A DNA stretch of 64,000 bases from CBDFNN01 sp965250215 (lineage in GTDB: Bacteria > Bacteroidota > Rhodothermia > Rhodothermales > DATKEJ01), in contig CBDFNN010000004.1 in assembly GCA_965250215.1 (NCBI GenBank), positions 1,612,001 to 1,676,000 of the forward strand, given 5' to 3'. The translations under genes were made by a program, and so were the position numbers. The notes under the pieces were generated by a model. It ran no database searches and was not told where the DNA came from. It was given only the letters and a program-made list of their open reading frames with translations. This document shows, piece after piece, positions 34,270 to 44,800 of this stretch. Position 1 is the first letter of the stretch; each line of letters begins with the position of its first letter.

Positions 34270-35202
34270 ATGAAAGTAACAGTCATTGGCTCAGGAAACG
34301 TCGGCGCAACCGTGGCCGAATGTGTTGCACGCAAAGACATGGCCAAAGAGGTCGTCTTAATCGATATCGTGGAAGGACTGCCGCAAGGCAAAGCTCTGGA
34401 CATGATGGAGTCAGCTCCGATACACGGTTTTGATACGATCATAACGGGCACAAATGACTACAACGATACCGCCAATTCAGATATCTGCGTTATTACAGCA
34501 GGCCTCGCGCGAAAGCCAGGGATGAGCAGAGATGACCTATTGGCAAAAAACGCCATGATTGTTCGTGCCGTGACCAAGGCTTTTGTTGAGCATAGCCCAA
34601 ACTCGATCATTATCGTTGTATCGAATCCTTTGGATGTAATGACTTTTGTAGCCAAGGAGGCCAGTGGATTTTCATCCAATCGTGTCATGGGAATGGCTGG
34701 TGTGTTGGACACCGCTCGCTATAGAGCCTTCATAAAAATGGAGCTCGGCGTATCAATCAAAGATATTCAAGCTCTTTTACTTGGCGGTCATGGGGACACC
34801 ATGGTCCCGCTTCCAAGATTCACGACAATCGCAGGAATGCCATTGACATCCTTGATGTCTATGGAAAAAATCGAAGCCATTGTTGAACGTACTAAGAAGG
34901 GAGGGGGTGAAATTGTAAAGCTTATGGGCACCTCAGCTTGGTATGCGCCAGGAGCTGCAGCTGCTGAGATGTGCGAGTCTATAATAAAAGACTCGAAAAG
35001 AGTCCTCCCCTGCGCTGCATGGTGTCAGGGCGAATATGGCTTGAACGATATTTTCATCGGAGTACCGGCCAGATTGGGTCGGAACGGTGTCGAGGAAATT
35101 GTCAATATCAAATTGGATGATGCTGAAACGGCTCAAATGGCGGAGTCAGCTGAACATGTCCATGTGAACCTCGCTAAACTAGCAGAACTGGAATCAGCAT
35201 AG
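34270..35202 (+). CDS. mdh: Malate dehydrogenase (LDH-like type)
   Basis: 310 residues, normal length. NAD-binding VIGSGNVGATVAE (residues 4-16), ITAGLARKPGMSRDDLL with the two substrate Arg residues, VVSNPLDVMTF, and the catalytic GGHGDTMVP His. It interconverts malate and oxaloacetate in the TCA cycle, complementing the sdh operon in this window. The LDH-like form is usual in Bacteroidota and Chlorobi. A strong intrinsic terminator follows at 35239-35269. A weak promoter (TTGTGA, 18 bases, TAAACT) may lie about 25 bases upstream. Confidence 0.95.
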   Translation: MKVTVIGSGNVGATVAECVARKDMAKEVVLIDIVEGLPQGKALDMMESAPIHGFDTIITGTNDYNDTANSDICVITAGLARKPGMSRDDLLAKNAMIVRAVTKAFVEHSPNSIIIVVSNPLDVMTFVAKEASGFSSNRVMGMAGVLDTARYRAFIKMELGVSIKDIQALLLGGHGDTMVPLPRFTTIAGMPLTSLMSMEKIEAIVERTKKGGGEIVKLMGTSAWYAPGAAAAEMCESIIKDSKRVLPCAAWCQGEYGLNDIFIGVPARLGRNGVEEIVNIKLDDAETAQMAESAEHVHVNLAKLAELESA

Positions 35203-35238
35203 AGTTAGAGTTTCGAGTAGCGAGAAGAGTTATTTGTA

Positions 35239-35269
35239 GTAGGTCGGCTGGTGTCGGCCTACTTTTTTT
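35239..35269 (+). terminator. Intrinsic terminator of mdh
   Basis: GTAGGTCGGC (35239-35248) pairs with GTCGGCCTAC (35253-35262) through a 10-bp stem with two G-T pairs and a TGGT loop, followed by seven T. It overlaps a spurious upstream extension of the next gene, supporting that gene's later start. Between the mdh stop and the hairpin are short GAG-type heptads (35200-35227). Confidence 0.9.
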
Positions 35270-35301
35270 CTGTACGGATCCATAATAGAAAGAAAGTGAC
35301 C

Positions 35302-36201
35302 ATGAGAAGCATCTTTGTAAAATTTCTACTCCTTCTACTCCTTCTAGTCCCTTGTCTTTTCTCGAGCGAGCTTGTTGCCCAGGCCTCTACACAAGACTCA
35401 ACTCTGGTTCGAGTCGAACTGCTTGATGGGACAAGACTCGTTGGTAGCATTACCGCGGAGGATGGAACGACCGTGACTATCAAACTTCGCTCTGGTTCGG
35501 TTCTCAGTTTTGACAAAACGGAGATAAAGAACATCAAGCCGATTTCAGGTGAGATAAAAGATGGGCAATTTAGACGCCTAGATCCCAATACCAGCCGTCT
35601 CGCTTTCGGGCCTACGGGTAGACCAGTGAAGAAGGGTGAGGGTTACGTTTCATTCAACTATCTTTTCTTCCCCTTGGTAGCCTATGGTGTGTCGGATCGA
35701 TTTACCGCGACAGTTGGTGTTAGTATCGTCCCATTCACACCTGCGCAGTTAGTTTATGCTGCACCAAAATTCGCCATTATCAAGGAGGAAAAATTCCAAG
35801 CTGCAATTGGATTCTTCGGAGTGACTGTTGTAGGAGAAGGATTTAGTGATTTTCCGAATCTAAGTCTTTTTTACGGGTCTACGACATTGGGATCTGAATA
35901 CTCCGCGGCCACGATTGGTCTTGGATGGGGCAGAGTCAGCGACGGTGATGATGAAAGCCAGTGGGCCGATCGCCCCCTAATTCTAATTGGCTTCGAACAC
36001 CAGGTTAGCAATAGTTTAAAGTTGATTTCCGAAAATTATATTATTCCAGGGGTTGAAGGAGCACTGGTTTCCGGTGGACTCAGATTTTTCGGCGAGAAAC
36101 TGTCCTCGGATGTTCTTTTGGTTACTCCTACTTCTACTTGGGGAGATGCCTCTTTTCCGATCATTCCCTATTTCGGATTTGCCTATAACTTTGGTCGATA
36201 A
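35302..36201 (+). CDS. Small outer-membrane beta-barrel protein
   Basis: 299 residues from the ATG at 35302, giving signal peptide MRSIFVKFLLLLLLLVPCLFSSELVAQ. Residues about 30-80 form a small Sm-like/beta module (VELLDGTRLVGSITAEDGTT ... LSFDKTEIKNI), often seen at the start of Bacteroidota membrane proteins. The rest alternates aromatic and polar residues in barrel-like strands and ends IPYFGFAYNFGR. No known family was recognised. It lies directly after the mdh terminator and ends 88 bases before the first CotH protein. Confidence 0.7.
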   Translation: MRSIFVKFLLLLLLLVPCLFSSELVAQASTQDSTLVRVELLDGTRLVGSITAEDGTTVTIKLRSGSVLSFDKTEIKNIKPISGEIKDGQFRRLDPNTSRLAFGPTGRPVKKGEGYVSFNYLFFPLVAYGVSDRFTATVGVSIVPFTPAQLVYAAPKFAIIKEEKFQAAIGFFGVTVVGEGFSDFPNLSLFYGSTTLGSEYSAATIGLGWGRVSDGDDESQWADRPLILIGFEHQVSNSLKLISENYIIPGVEGALVSGGLRFFGEKLSSDVLLVTPTSTWGDASFPIIPYFGFAYNFGR

Positions 36202-36288
36202 AAGAGAAGAGAAAAAGTAAAATGTTGATATCAGGAATACTCTTTGCAGGTAGTATTCTTTGCGAGGCAATCGCACAACATTACCAAA

Positions 36289-39200
36289 GTGACCCGCTTT
36301 ACCTACTTCCTTGCTCTATCTATTTTCCTTGCGTTTAGCTCTAGACTGTTAGGTCAAGATCTTGAGCAGACGGGTAGCAATTTACCGATCGGTATCATTG
36401 ACACCTATGGTCAAACCATCATCCAGACAACCAAAGTTCAGGTCGGCTTCAAACTGGTTTACAAGGGAGAGGGTTTGCGGACTTATCCTTCAGATGTGTC
36501 GAATCCACTGTATGTCGACTATGATGGAGAGATCGGCATAGAGATTCGAGGTTCTTCTTCCTCTAGCTTTCCCAAGAAGCAATATTCCGCAGAGACCAGA
36601 GCGGCAAACGGGAGTGATATAAATGTTAGTCTCCTAGGATTGGCTTCCGAAAATGATTGGGTATTCTCGGCCCCATATTCTGATAAGTCCCTCATGCGAA
36701 ATGTCGTGGCATACGAATTAAGCAGACGCATGGGTCAATGGGCACCACGGACGGTCTATTTCGAACTCATTATTGATGGAGACTACAAAGGTGTCTACCA
36801 CCTTACGGAGAAGATCAAGCAAGACAAAGCTAGGGTTGATATTGCCAAATTGGACAATGACGATGTAGCCGGAGATAGTTTGACTGGGGGCTATATCATG
36901 GCCGTCGATCGCTTCGCCTCGGGTGATCAATTGGATGTCGAATACTTCAGAACGCCCTATGGTAGTAGTAGTCGGAATTACATCTACAAGGATCCAAAGG
37001 GAGATAAGCTCCAGTCAAGTCAACGAAGTTATCTCAAGAATTGGTGGCTTGATTTTGAAAATCAAACTGTCAATGGCTCGGTCTCTGATCCCATGGATGG
37101 TATGGCCAATTATATCGATGTTGATTCATTCTTAGACCAAGTAATATTGCGTGAGCTAGGGAAGGACGTCGATGCCTACATCTTAAGCTGGTTCATGCAC
37201 AAAGATCGAAATGATAAAAACCGGCATTTGGTTGGAGGTCCAATTTGGGATATGAATCTCGCCTTTTCGAATGCGAATTATCGTTCGGGTGATGTCAGCT
37301 CAGGTTGGCAGATCGACAATGGAATATCGCCGACCTGGATGGTTCGACTTTTTCAAAACGATGACTTTCAGCGGGAGCTAGCCAACAGGTGGAATGAGCT
37401 ACGGCTATCAGATCTTACTACGGTATCAATTCAAGGTCTCGTGGACGAGACCAGGACCTATCTAGACGAGTCGTCGATCCGAAACTTCCAACGTTGGAAT
37501 ATCTTGGGGACCTATGTGTGGCCCAATCCAAACGGCTATGAAGACAGGGATACCTACCAGAAAGAAGTCACCTATTTAAGGGATTGGTTTGCCAATCGGG
37601 CTGCGTGGATGGACGGACAGCTAAGCCCAGGTTCGTGCGGAGAGCCACTGGTGATCAACGAGATTCACTACAATTCCGTCGTCGGCTTTGTCCCAGAGGA
37701 TTGGATCGAACTTCACAACCCAAATATCTTCGCTGTCAACGTGGGAAATTGGGTCTTGCATGATGAAAATGCTACAAGCGGTTTTGAGTTACCCAGTGTC
37801 ACTATTCCGGCTGGAGGATATCATGTCTTGGCTCAAGATAACAGCGCTTTTCAATCACTCTTCAGTGGCATTAGCAATGTCTCAGGAAGCTTTGGCTCGG
37901 CAAGCGGGATGACGCTTCGAAATTCTGGGGAGAAGTTAATCTTAGTAGATGACTCGGGTTGTTTTGTCGACAAAGTCGAATTCGACGATGCTGGGGTCTG
38001 GCCATCTGGAGCTGACGGATCTGGCCGCAGTATCGAACTTACCGATTTCAATCTAGACAATCGACTTGGAGCAAACTGGCAGGTCTCGGAGCCATTTGGC
38101 GGGACACCTGGTCAGGGCAATTCCGATGGAATCCCCCCGAACGTTTGTAACCTATCTGGGCCAGATCTAGCCATCAATGAAATCATGTACGCTCCCCTTA
38201 CGGGTGAAGGTGACGACTGGGTTGAGCTTGTCAATCGTTCCGGTGGAAGCGTCGATATCAGCGCATGGAGTCTGAGCGATGGAAACCCAGACAATTACTA
38301 CTTTTTTCCTTTTGGAACGAGCATCGATTCCAACGGCTTCCTCGTACTTGCTGAAGAGCTAACTGAATTCAGTTCTCACTATCCTTCAGTATCAAATGTC
38401 ATAGGAAGTTTTGGATTCGGGCTCTCTGGAATCGGATCGAGGGTTGTTCTTCGAAATGCTTTTCTTTGTGAGGTCGACGAGGTCGAATACACAAATGCAT
38501 CACCCTGGCCGGAAGGTGCTCAGGATACAGGAAAGTCAATTGAGTGGAGTGGAGAGAGCGACAATTCAGACTCGGCCGAATGGCAGGAATCTCCAGACTT
38601 TGGAGGAAGTCCCGGTGAGATCAACCCATCTTCTGTTTTTGAAGCCGCATGGATTTCTCCTCGAAATGGCGCTTTCGTCGGGCCTAATAGATCGGTGTTA
38701 GCCGAGGTCGAGGCCTTCTCCGGAAAAGGAATAAGCCAGGTTGAAATACTACTAGATGGAGTTGTTCTGGGCGATGCCAGTCTCATAATTGGAAGACTAT
38801 ACGCTTTGGATCTAGGAGTTTTAGACGATGGGATTTATGAACTGTCAGCTCGAGTCACAGACGATAGCGGAGATCTGATCCAAACTCCAGCCCAAAGTAT
38901 TTGCGTCGGGCCGTTGTCTACAGGACCGTTTCTTGAGACGGCTGGCATCGTGACCTTTGAGGCCGAGAATTACAGCGTCAACATCCCACGAGCGGATGAC
39001 TCGTGGCAGCAAGAAGTGGTGAATCCATCATTCGTTGGACAGGGCTACATGGTCACTCTGCCGGACGATGGGAGCAAAGTCATAAGTGCCTATGCCGGCA
39101 ACGTTGCTGAGCTTCAGTATGAAATCGACTTTGAGACGACGGGTACTTTTTATCTTCACTATCGAGGTTGGGCAGACGATGGCACAAACAACTCGGTGCA

Positions 39201-40185
39201 CTTTGGCCTCGATGGAGGAGAGTTAGGCACTCTTCAGGATGTCGGTCTTGGTAGTGCCAACTATGCTTCGTGGTTTTGGGCCAATAGTATCGACGATGGT
39301 AGCCGCGCGAAATTCGATATTTCGACGCCGGGTCTACACACCATCAACCTGTGGATGCGCGAGGACGGTACAAACGTCGATCGAATTGTCATTACAGATG
39401 AATTGAATTCTCAGTTAATCGGTCAAGGTCCTGCGGAGAGTTATCGTCTCTTTAATCTCGATGAAAAGGGAGTTCGTCTAGATTTGACGGTTCTTCTTGG
39501 TGGAGCTTGGACTGGAAGTCAATTGAGGACTGATCTCGTAGAAAACGACTTCCTTCCAGTGAGTCAGCCCTATTCATTTTTACCAGAGTTGGAGCTTCAA
39601 TCGGATTACTTTTCTACGAGACAGCTTTTAGTCGACTGGGTCTGGGTTGAGCTTCGAACTGAAATGGGCGCAGCTAGTGTAGTAGCCAGACAACCAGCCT
39701 TTGTCGATAAGGATGGAAATGTTCTATCGTGGAACTCAGACGACTATCTGAACTTCGGCAACGTCTTGGCCGGGAACTATTACGTAGTAATAGGTCATCG
39801 TAATCATCTTTCAATTATCTCTGAATCAAACTACTCCTTAGAGTTTGACGCACCTACTACAGTGAATTTCAGCACTGATCAGAGCCAAGTATTTGGTGCG
39901 GATGCCCAAATGGACCTAGGTGGTGGCAAATTCGGGCTGTGGCCCGGTGATACCTCCGGAAACGGAGAGATTCGGTTCACAGGTGGGGGAAACGATCGCG
40001 TCGAAGTTCTTAATATTAGTGGCGGTCCCAGTCCTTTTGATTTTGCCGAGGGATATTATTGGGAGGACACAAGCTTAGATGGACGGGTTGTATACTCGGG
40101 CGCAAGCAATGACAGAACACCCATTCTGATTGGCGCGGGAGGTCCGAGCGCATTTAGCTACAGGCAAAGTCAAGTTCCAGATTGA
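36289..40185 (+). CDS. Giant secreted CotH-kinase / lamin-tail-domain protein 1
   Basis: 1298 residues if the GTG at 36289 is used, which places MTRFTYFLALSIFLAFSSRLLGQ as signal peptide; a TTG at 36244 is an alternative. Residues about 35-430 are a CotH-type secreted kinase: EIRGSSSSSFPKKQYSAE, GVYHLTEKI, SWFMHKDRNDKN and GPIWDMNLAF, the last holding the metal/catalytic Asp. Two lamin-tail domains follow (about 450-620 and 625-770), then an Ig-like domain (about 780-870), a carbohydrate-binding-like domain (VTFEAENYSV..., 880-1040), a WVWVELR domain (1050-1200) and a dockerin-like double repeat (GDTSGNGEIRFTG and EDTSLDGRVVYSG) ending RQSQVPD. There is no YPNPFNP domain. Its tail is paralogous to the protein at 41814. 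Confidence 0.85.
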   Translation: MTRFTYFLALSIFLAFSSRLLGQDLEQTGSNLPIGIIDTYGQTIIQTTKVQVGFKLVYKGEGLRTYPSDVSNPLYVDYDGEIGIEIRGSSSSSFPKKQYSAETRAANGSDINVSLLGLASENDWVFSAPYSDKSLMRNVVAYELSRRMGQWAPRTVYFELIIDGDYKGVYHLTEKIKQDKARVDIAKLDNDDVAGDSLTGGYIMAVDRFASGDQLDVEYFRTPYGSSSRNYIYKDPKGDKLQSSQRSYLKNWWLDFENQTVNGSVSDPMDGMANYIDVDSFLDQVILRELGKDVDAYILSWFMHKDRNDKNRHLVGGPIWDMNLAFSNANYRSGDVSSGWQIDNGISPTWMVRLFQNDDFQRELANRWNELRLSDLTTVSIQGLVDETRTYLDESSIRNFQRWNILGTYVWPNPNGYEDRDTYQKEVTYLRDWFANRAAWMDGQLSPGSCGEPLVINEIHYNSVVGFVPEDWIELHNPNIFAVNVGNWVLHDENATSGFELPSVTIPAGGYHVLAQDNSAFQSLFSGISNVSGSFGSASGMTLRNSGEKLILVDDSGCFVDKVEFDDAGVWPSGADGSGRSIELTDFNLDNRLGANWQVSEPFGGTPGQGNSDGIPPNVCNLSGPDLAINEIMYAPLTGEGDDWVELVNRSGGSVDISAWSLSDGNPDNYYFFPFGTSIDSNGFLVLAEELTEFSSHYPSVSNVIGSFGFGLSGIGSRVVLRNAFLCEVDEVEYTNASPWPEGAQDTGKSIEWSGESDNSDSAEWQESPDFGGSPGEINPSSVFEAAWISPRNGAFVGPNRSVLAEVEAFSGKGISQVEILLDGVVLGDASLIIGRLYALDLGVLDDGIYELSARVTDDSGDLIQTPAQSICVGPLSTGPFLETAGIVTFEAENYSVNIPRADDSWQQEVVNPSFVGQGYMVTLPDDGSKVISAYAGNVAELQYEIDFETTGTFYLHYRGWADDGTNNSVHFGLDGGELGTLQDVGLGSANYASWFWANSIDDGSRAKFDISTPGLHTINLWMREDGTNVDRIVITDELNSQLIGQGPAESYRLFNLDEKGVRLDLTVLLGGAWTGSQLRTDLVENDFLPVSQPYSFLPELELQSDYFSTRQLLVDWVWVELRTEMGAASVVARQPAFVDKDGNVLSWNSDDYLNFGNVLAGNYYVVIGHRNHLSIISESNYSLEFDAPTTVNFSTDQSQVFGADAQMDLGGGKFGLWPGDTSGNGEIRFTGGGNDRVEVLNISGGPSPFDFAEGYYWEDTSLDGRVVYSGASNDRTPILIGAGGPSAFSYRQSQVPD

Positions 40186-40364
40186 GATCTAGGGACTGAG
40201 CTAGCAGGGTAGGTGACTATTAACTCCCTTCGAGGTAGAAAATCAAATATCGGTAGCTTGCTTCCATCGTCAAGAACGAGGCTAGCCAAGTGTCCAACTA
40301 GGCTCTCAAAAGGCAAGAAATTATTGATAGGGTGAAGGGTCAGTGGGCTATATTCCATCGCCAA

Positions 40365-40370
40365 GAGGAG
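40365..40370 (+). promoter_or_regulatory. Clear Shine-Dalgarno site deciding the 40379 start
   Basis: GAGGAG sits 8 bases before the ATG at 40379. Most genes in the window lack such a site, so this supports that ATG over the in-frame ATG at 40343. Confidence 0.6.
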
Positions 40371-40378
40371 CTAGTAAA

Positions 40379-41848
40379 ATGAACAGAGCCTTTCATCCCA
40401 TCCTAATATCAGTTCTTCCCGTTCTTCAGATACTCTCTGTGAATCGTGATATGCTTGGACTGTCCGCAGTCATATTTCCTAGCCTATTTGCCTTGGCCAT
40501 CGGACTCATATTTTGGACTCTCTTAGGAAAGTATTTGGGCGGATATCGTCGAGCGGCTTTTTCCACCAGCGTGATCCTCCTTTTCTTATTTCTTTATTCT
40601 CCATTGCAAAGTTTCTTTGCAGATCTGGGTCTCAAATTTCTTTCGCGAAATTCGGTCCTACTTCCATTTTTCGCTATAGTCTTTGTCGTCATTATTTTCG
40701 CTGCTTGGAAGAAAAGGAAGAGTAGTTCTGGTGGCGATAGCATTCAAAGCATGAATGTTTTTGCAATCCTACTTTGCGTTCTTCCTTTATTAAGTTCAGT
40801 GGCATGTAAAGGAGATGAAGAGCTCGGGGCGGATCTCTTCGATCTTCCGGCAAGTCAAGTCCTTGATAAGCTTCCCAACGTATATTGGATTGTGTTGGAC
40901 GCTTATGCGAGGGAAGATCTTCTCTTGGACCGCTACTCCTTTGACAATGGAGAATTCATCTCCGAATTAAGGAGACGAGGGTTTGCGGTAAATGACACCG
41001 CGATGTCAAATTACTCTCAGACGACCTTGAGTTTAGCATCGATGCTAAATTCCCGTTATCTGGACCAAGAGGCGGCGATCCGTGGAGCCGAGTCACAGGA
41101 CAGGCGGACCTTGACAAAGCTTATTAAGAACAATCGACTGGCCGAATCACTCTCTAAAGTTGGATACAAATCGGTTACTTTCTCCACAGGTTACTCGCTG
41201 ACCGAAGATCCAGGAGCTGATTTTCATTTTCCAAGCCGTCACTTTCTTGGTAGAAATCCAGTGAATGGGCTATTGCTGAATCGGACTCCATTCAAACTGA
41301 TCATTGATAGATTCCTCCGGCCTGCGAGCGGACATGTATGGCATCGAGATCGTGTTATCGACAATTTTGAAGGATTGAAAAGCTTAGTCGAATTCGATTC
41401 GAAACCGTTTTTCGCCTTTGCCCATTTCGTGAGTCCGCACCAGCCTTACATATTTAGAAAAGACGGAAAGTTTGTGCCCCCGCAGGAGCCCTTTTCCATG
41501 TCGAAGGAGTTGAAATATTCCGAAGATCCAGATGATCTCTACATTGAGCAACTTCAGTTCATCAATTTGAAACTGAAGGAGACCATTCGTCATATTCTTG
41601 ACAACGAGTCCGTTCCGCCTATAATCATTATTCAATCTGATCATGGCCCAATTCCGGGGAAAAAGGAGCGTTTTAAGATACTCCACGGCCTCTTTTTGCA
41701 GGGGCAACCGGTAATTGATTTGCGTAGTCCTGTAAATACCGGCAGAATTATCATAAATCAGATATTCGGCACCAATATTGATCTACTTGCGGACCATGCC
41801 TATTGGTCAAGCTATGAACAGCCCTATAATTTTGAAGAAGTCCATTAG
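40379..41848 (+). CDS. Membrane alkaline-phosphatase-superfamily (sulfatase-like) hydrolase
   Basis: 489 residues. The N-terminal 150 residues hold about four or five membrane helices (ILISVLPVLQILSV, VIFPSLFALAIGLIFW, VLLPFFAIVFVVIIFAAW and others). The catalytic part begins NVYWIVLDAYAREDLLL (metal Asp), followed by YSQTTLSLASML (nucleophile Thr/Ser), FAHFVSPHQPYIF (His) and IIIQSDHGPIPG (Asp-His). The plan resembles YejM/EptA/LTA-synthase-type phospho- or phosphoethanolamine transferases and sulfatases; the substrate is unknown. It lies between two CotH proteins and its 3' end overlaps the second by 35 bases. Confidence 0.8.
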   Translation: MNRAFHPILISVLPVLQILSVNRDMLGLSAVIFPSLFALAIGLIFWTLLGKYLGGYRRAAFSTSVILLFLFLYSPLQSFFADLGLKFLSRNSVLLPFFAIVFVVIIFAAWKKRKSSSGGDSIQSMNVFAILLCVLPLLSSVACKGDEELGADLFDLPASQVLDKLPNVYWIVLDAYAREDLLLDRYSFDNGEFISELRRRGFAVNDTAMSNYSQTTLSLASMLNSRYLDQEAAIRGAESQDRRTLTKLIKNNRLAESLSKVGYKSVTFSTGYSLTEDPGADFHFPSRHFLGRNPVNGLLLNRTPFKLIIDRFLRPASGHVWHRDRVIDNFEGLKSLVEFDSKPFFAFAHFVSPHQPYIFRKDGKFVPPQEPFSMSKELKYSEDPDDLYIEQLQFINLKLKETIRHILDNESVPPIIIIQSDHGPIPGKKERFKILHGLFLQGQPVIDLRSPVNTGRIIINQIFGTNIDLLADHAYWSSYEQPYNFEEVH

Positions 41849-44800
41849 TCGACGATGTTCGTCGATCTTTGGTGGATTGTGGCTTTTTCTTGTATGGTTT
41901 GTTTGCTTCCCTCAGGTCGGGTCAGCTCAAATTGTAGTCAACGAATTTTTAGCCGCCAACGTCTCAGGCCTGCTAGACGAAGATGGAGAATACTCGGATT
42001 GGATCGAGATCTGGAATAATAGCGCTCAGGCCGTAAATCTGTCTGGATATACATTGACAGATACCGAGGTCAATTTAGATAAGTGGACTTTTCCAAGTCA
42101 TGTAGTTGGTCCGGATGAATATTTGATCGTATTTGCCTCAAACAAAGATCGCAGAGTAGCGGGGCAGGAGTTTCATACCAACTTCAGACTGACGAGTGCC
42201 GGCGAGTATCTAGCACTTGTTGAACCGGATGGATCTACAATCGCCTTCGAATACGCGCCGACATTCCCAGTCCAATTCGATGGAGTCAGTTATGGGCTCG
42301 AAAGCAACAGCGGATCTCTTCCAGGCAAATACCTCGATTCAGCTACACCAGGGAGTGGCAACTCACAAGGAGACGATCTTTATAAGGCATTTGACCCAAG
42401 TTATTCTGTCGAAAGAGGCTTTTTCGATTCCAGCTTCAATCTGCAATTAAGCTCATCACAGGGACTGAATATTCGATACACCACAAATGGGAGTGCTCCT
42501 AGCTCAAGTACAGGGACGCTATACTCAGGATCGATTTCGATAACGACAACTACGAGCGTGCGAGCAATCGCCTACGGAAGCGGAGTCAATGATTCTGATA
42601 TAGCGACGCATAGCTACATTTTCCTCGACAACGTTCTAGCGCAAAGTTACATGAGTGGTCATGTTGGCGTTTCTGATGCTGAGATGAAGGATGCCCTGAA
42701 GGACATTCCAACGATTTCACTCACGGCGCCAATTATCAATTATTCCGGTGGGAATAATAATTTTATAGAGAGCGCTGTCTCGGTAGAATACTGGAATCCT
42801 GACGGAAGTGAGGTTGGTTTTCACATCGATGCCGGATTTGAAACATGGGGAGGATCTCCTGCCAATCCCAAGAAGCATTATCGCCTAGAGTTCAAATCTC
42901 AATATGGAGAACCTAAGCTAAGGTATCCAATATTTGAGACGGACGGTTACGCCTGGCCAATAGAACCAGTCGAAGAGTTCGACAAGCTCTTACTTCGTGG
43001 TGGCTCTCAGGATGGATTGAATGGCGAGTTCGGAAATGAGGACAGAGCTCAATTTATTAGAAATCAGTTCATCTTTGACCTGCAAATGAAGCTGGGTTAC
43101 CCGGCTCCTCACGGCAGGTGGGTTCACGTTTATCTCAATGGGGAATACCGTGGTTTTTACCACCTCCTTGAACGTCCGGATGAGAAATTCATGAGTGCCT
43201 ACTATGGCAATACAGAGGACCAATACGAAGTCAGGAAGAGCGGAGATTATTGGGCTGGAAACGGATCATTTTATTCCAGTCTAGAAAGTGCTTCAAACAA
43301 CCTTGGCTCGAGTTCTGGCTTTAATAATGCCAAAGACTATGTCGACATGGAGCAAGCTGCCGATTACTTGAGCTTGAACCATCTGGGTGCCAATTTCGAC
43401 TGGAATAAAGATCATAATAGTCTAGGTTCAGCCGATATCACACCGGGAAATGGCGGGTATAAATTCCAGGTCTGGGATTATGATCTTACTCTTGGAAATG
43501 GAGGAAAGTGGCATCTAGATTCTCCCACATTGGATTATTCCTACAAGGAAGGACCAGTTCCAGAAAATTTATTCGATAACGGTGAGTTTCGGCTTCTTTG
43601 GGCTGATCAACTTGAATGTCAGTGCTACAACGGAGGAGATTTTACGGTCGATAGTCTCAAAGCCCTATACAATAGGAGGGCAGACCAAGCAAGAGTACCC
43701 TTGCTTGCCGAGTCCTCTCGCTGGGGCGATGTCAGTTTTAGCGTCAATGATGCGATTGATAGACCTAACTGGAGGTCTAACCTTCACTGGGAAACCGAAT
43801 TGACGAGGATGAACGACGTCTACTTTCCTCAACGACTTGGAAATTTTATCCAACACAAGAAAAATCGCGGAGTCATTCCCAATCTATCAGCCGTCACCTA
43901 CAACACCTATGGAGGGGTCGTGCCAAATGGTTTTGGAGTTCAGCTTTCTAAGTCTACCGGTGGGACTATTTATTACACAACAGATGGAAGCGATCCTCGA
44001 AACTTTGGGGGTAGTGTATCCGGTAGTGCATCTGCCTACTCCAGCCCAATCACGGTTACGGCAACTACGATGATCAAGGCCCGAGTCCTTCAAAGTGGTG
44101 TATGGAGTGCGATGTGTCCGAGAGAATTTTACCCGACAGGCTATTTCATGGATCTGGCCATTAATGAAATTCACTACAATCCGAGCAACGCAGGGACGCC
44201 CGGTCTGCCAGATTTTGTGGATGGTGACCTTTTCGAGTTTCTTGAAATAAAGAACAACGGTTCGAATGCCGTTGATGTTAGTGGAGTCGAACTAAGTGAC
44301 GGTGTCGAATATACTTTTCCTCAAGGAGCCAGCGTAGCGGCTGGTGGATTTTTGACCCTAGCTTCAGATTCTCAGCAATTCTTCAATCGATATGGATTTC
44401 AGCCTGATGGTGTCTTTGTAGGCAATCTCAGTAACTCTGGTGAGCGGATTGAATTGAGAACGCCCTATGCTTCGATACTGGATAGTCTAACATATTCGGA
44501 TGGTGGTCTTTGGAATAGCTTGCCGGATGGAGACGGACCAAGTCTTTCGTTGGATCCCTTGTTGGGCTCGTCCAACGACAATCCTTCTGATTGGTATGCA
44601 TCGAGCGTCGTCCATGGCTCTCCAAATGCCGAGAACAGCGTCAACCAATCGCCGATCGTAAATATTGACCTACCGTTGAATGGTGCACGATTTGATCCAG
44701 GAGTCGCCTTTGCTATTTCCTTAACCGCCAGCGATCCCGATGATTCTGTTGATTCAGTAAGGGTCGAAACGGGTGGATTCGATATCGGGACTGATGAGAC

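Noticed and set aside
35251..35301. Earlier start for the small outer-membrane protein
   Set aside because: It would lie inside the mdh terminator hairpin; the ATG at 35302 begins a proper signal peptide.
40170..40364. 64-codon minus-strand frame between the CotH gene and the hydrolase
   Set aside because: It overlaps the end of the CotH protein gene and the ribosome site region of the next gene, and has no recognisable features.
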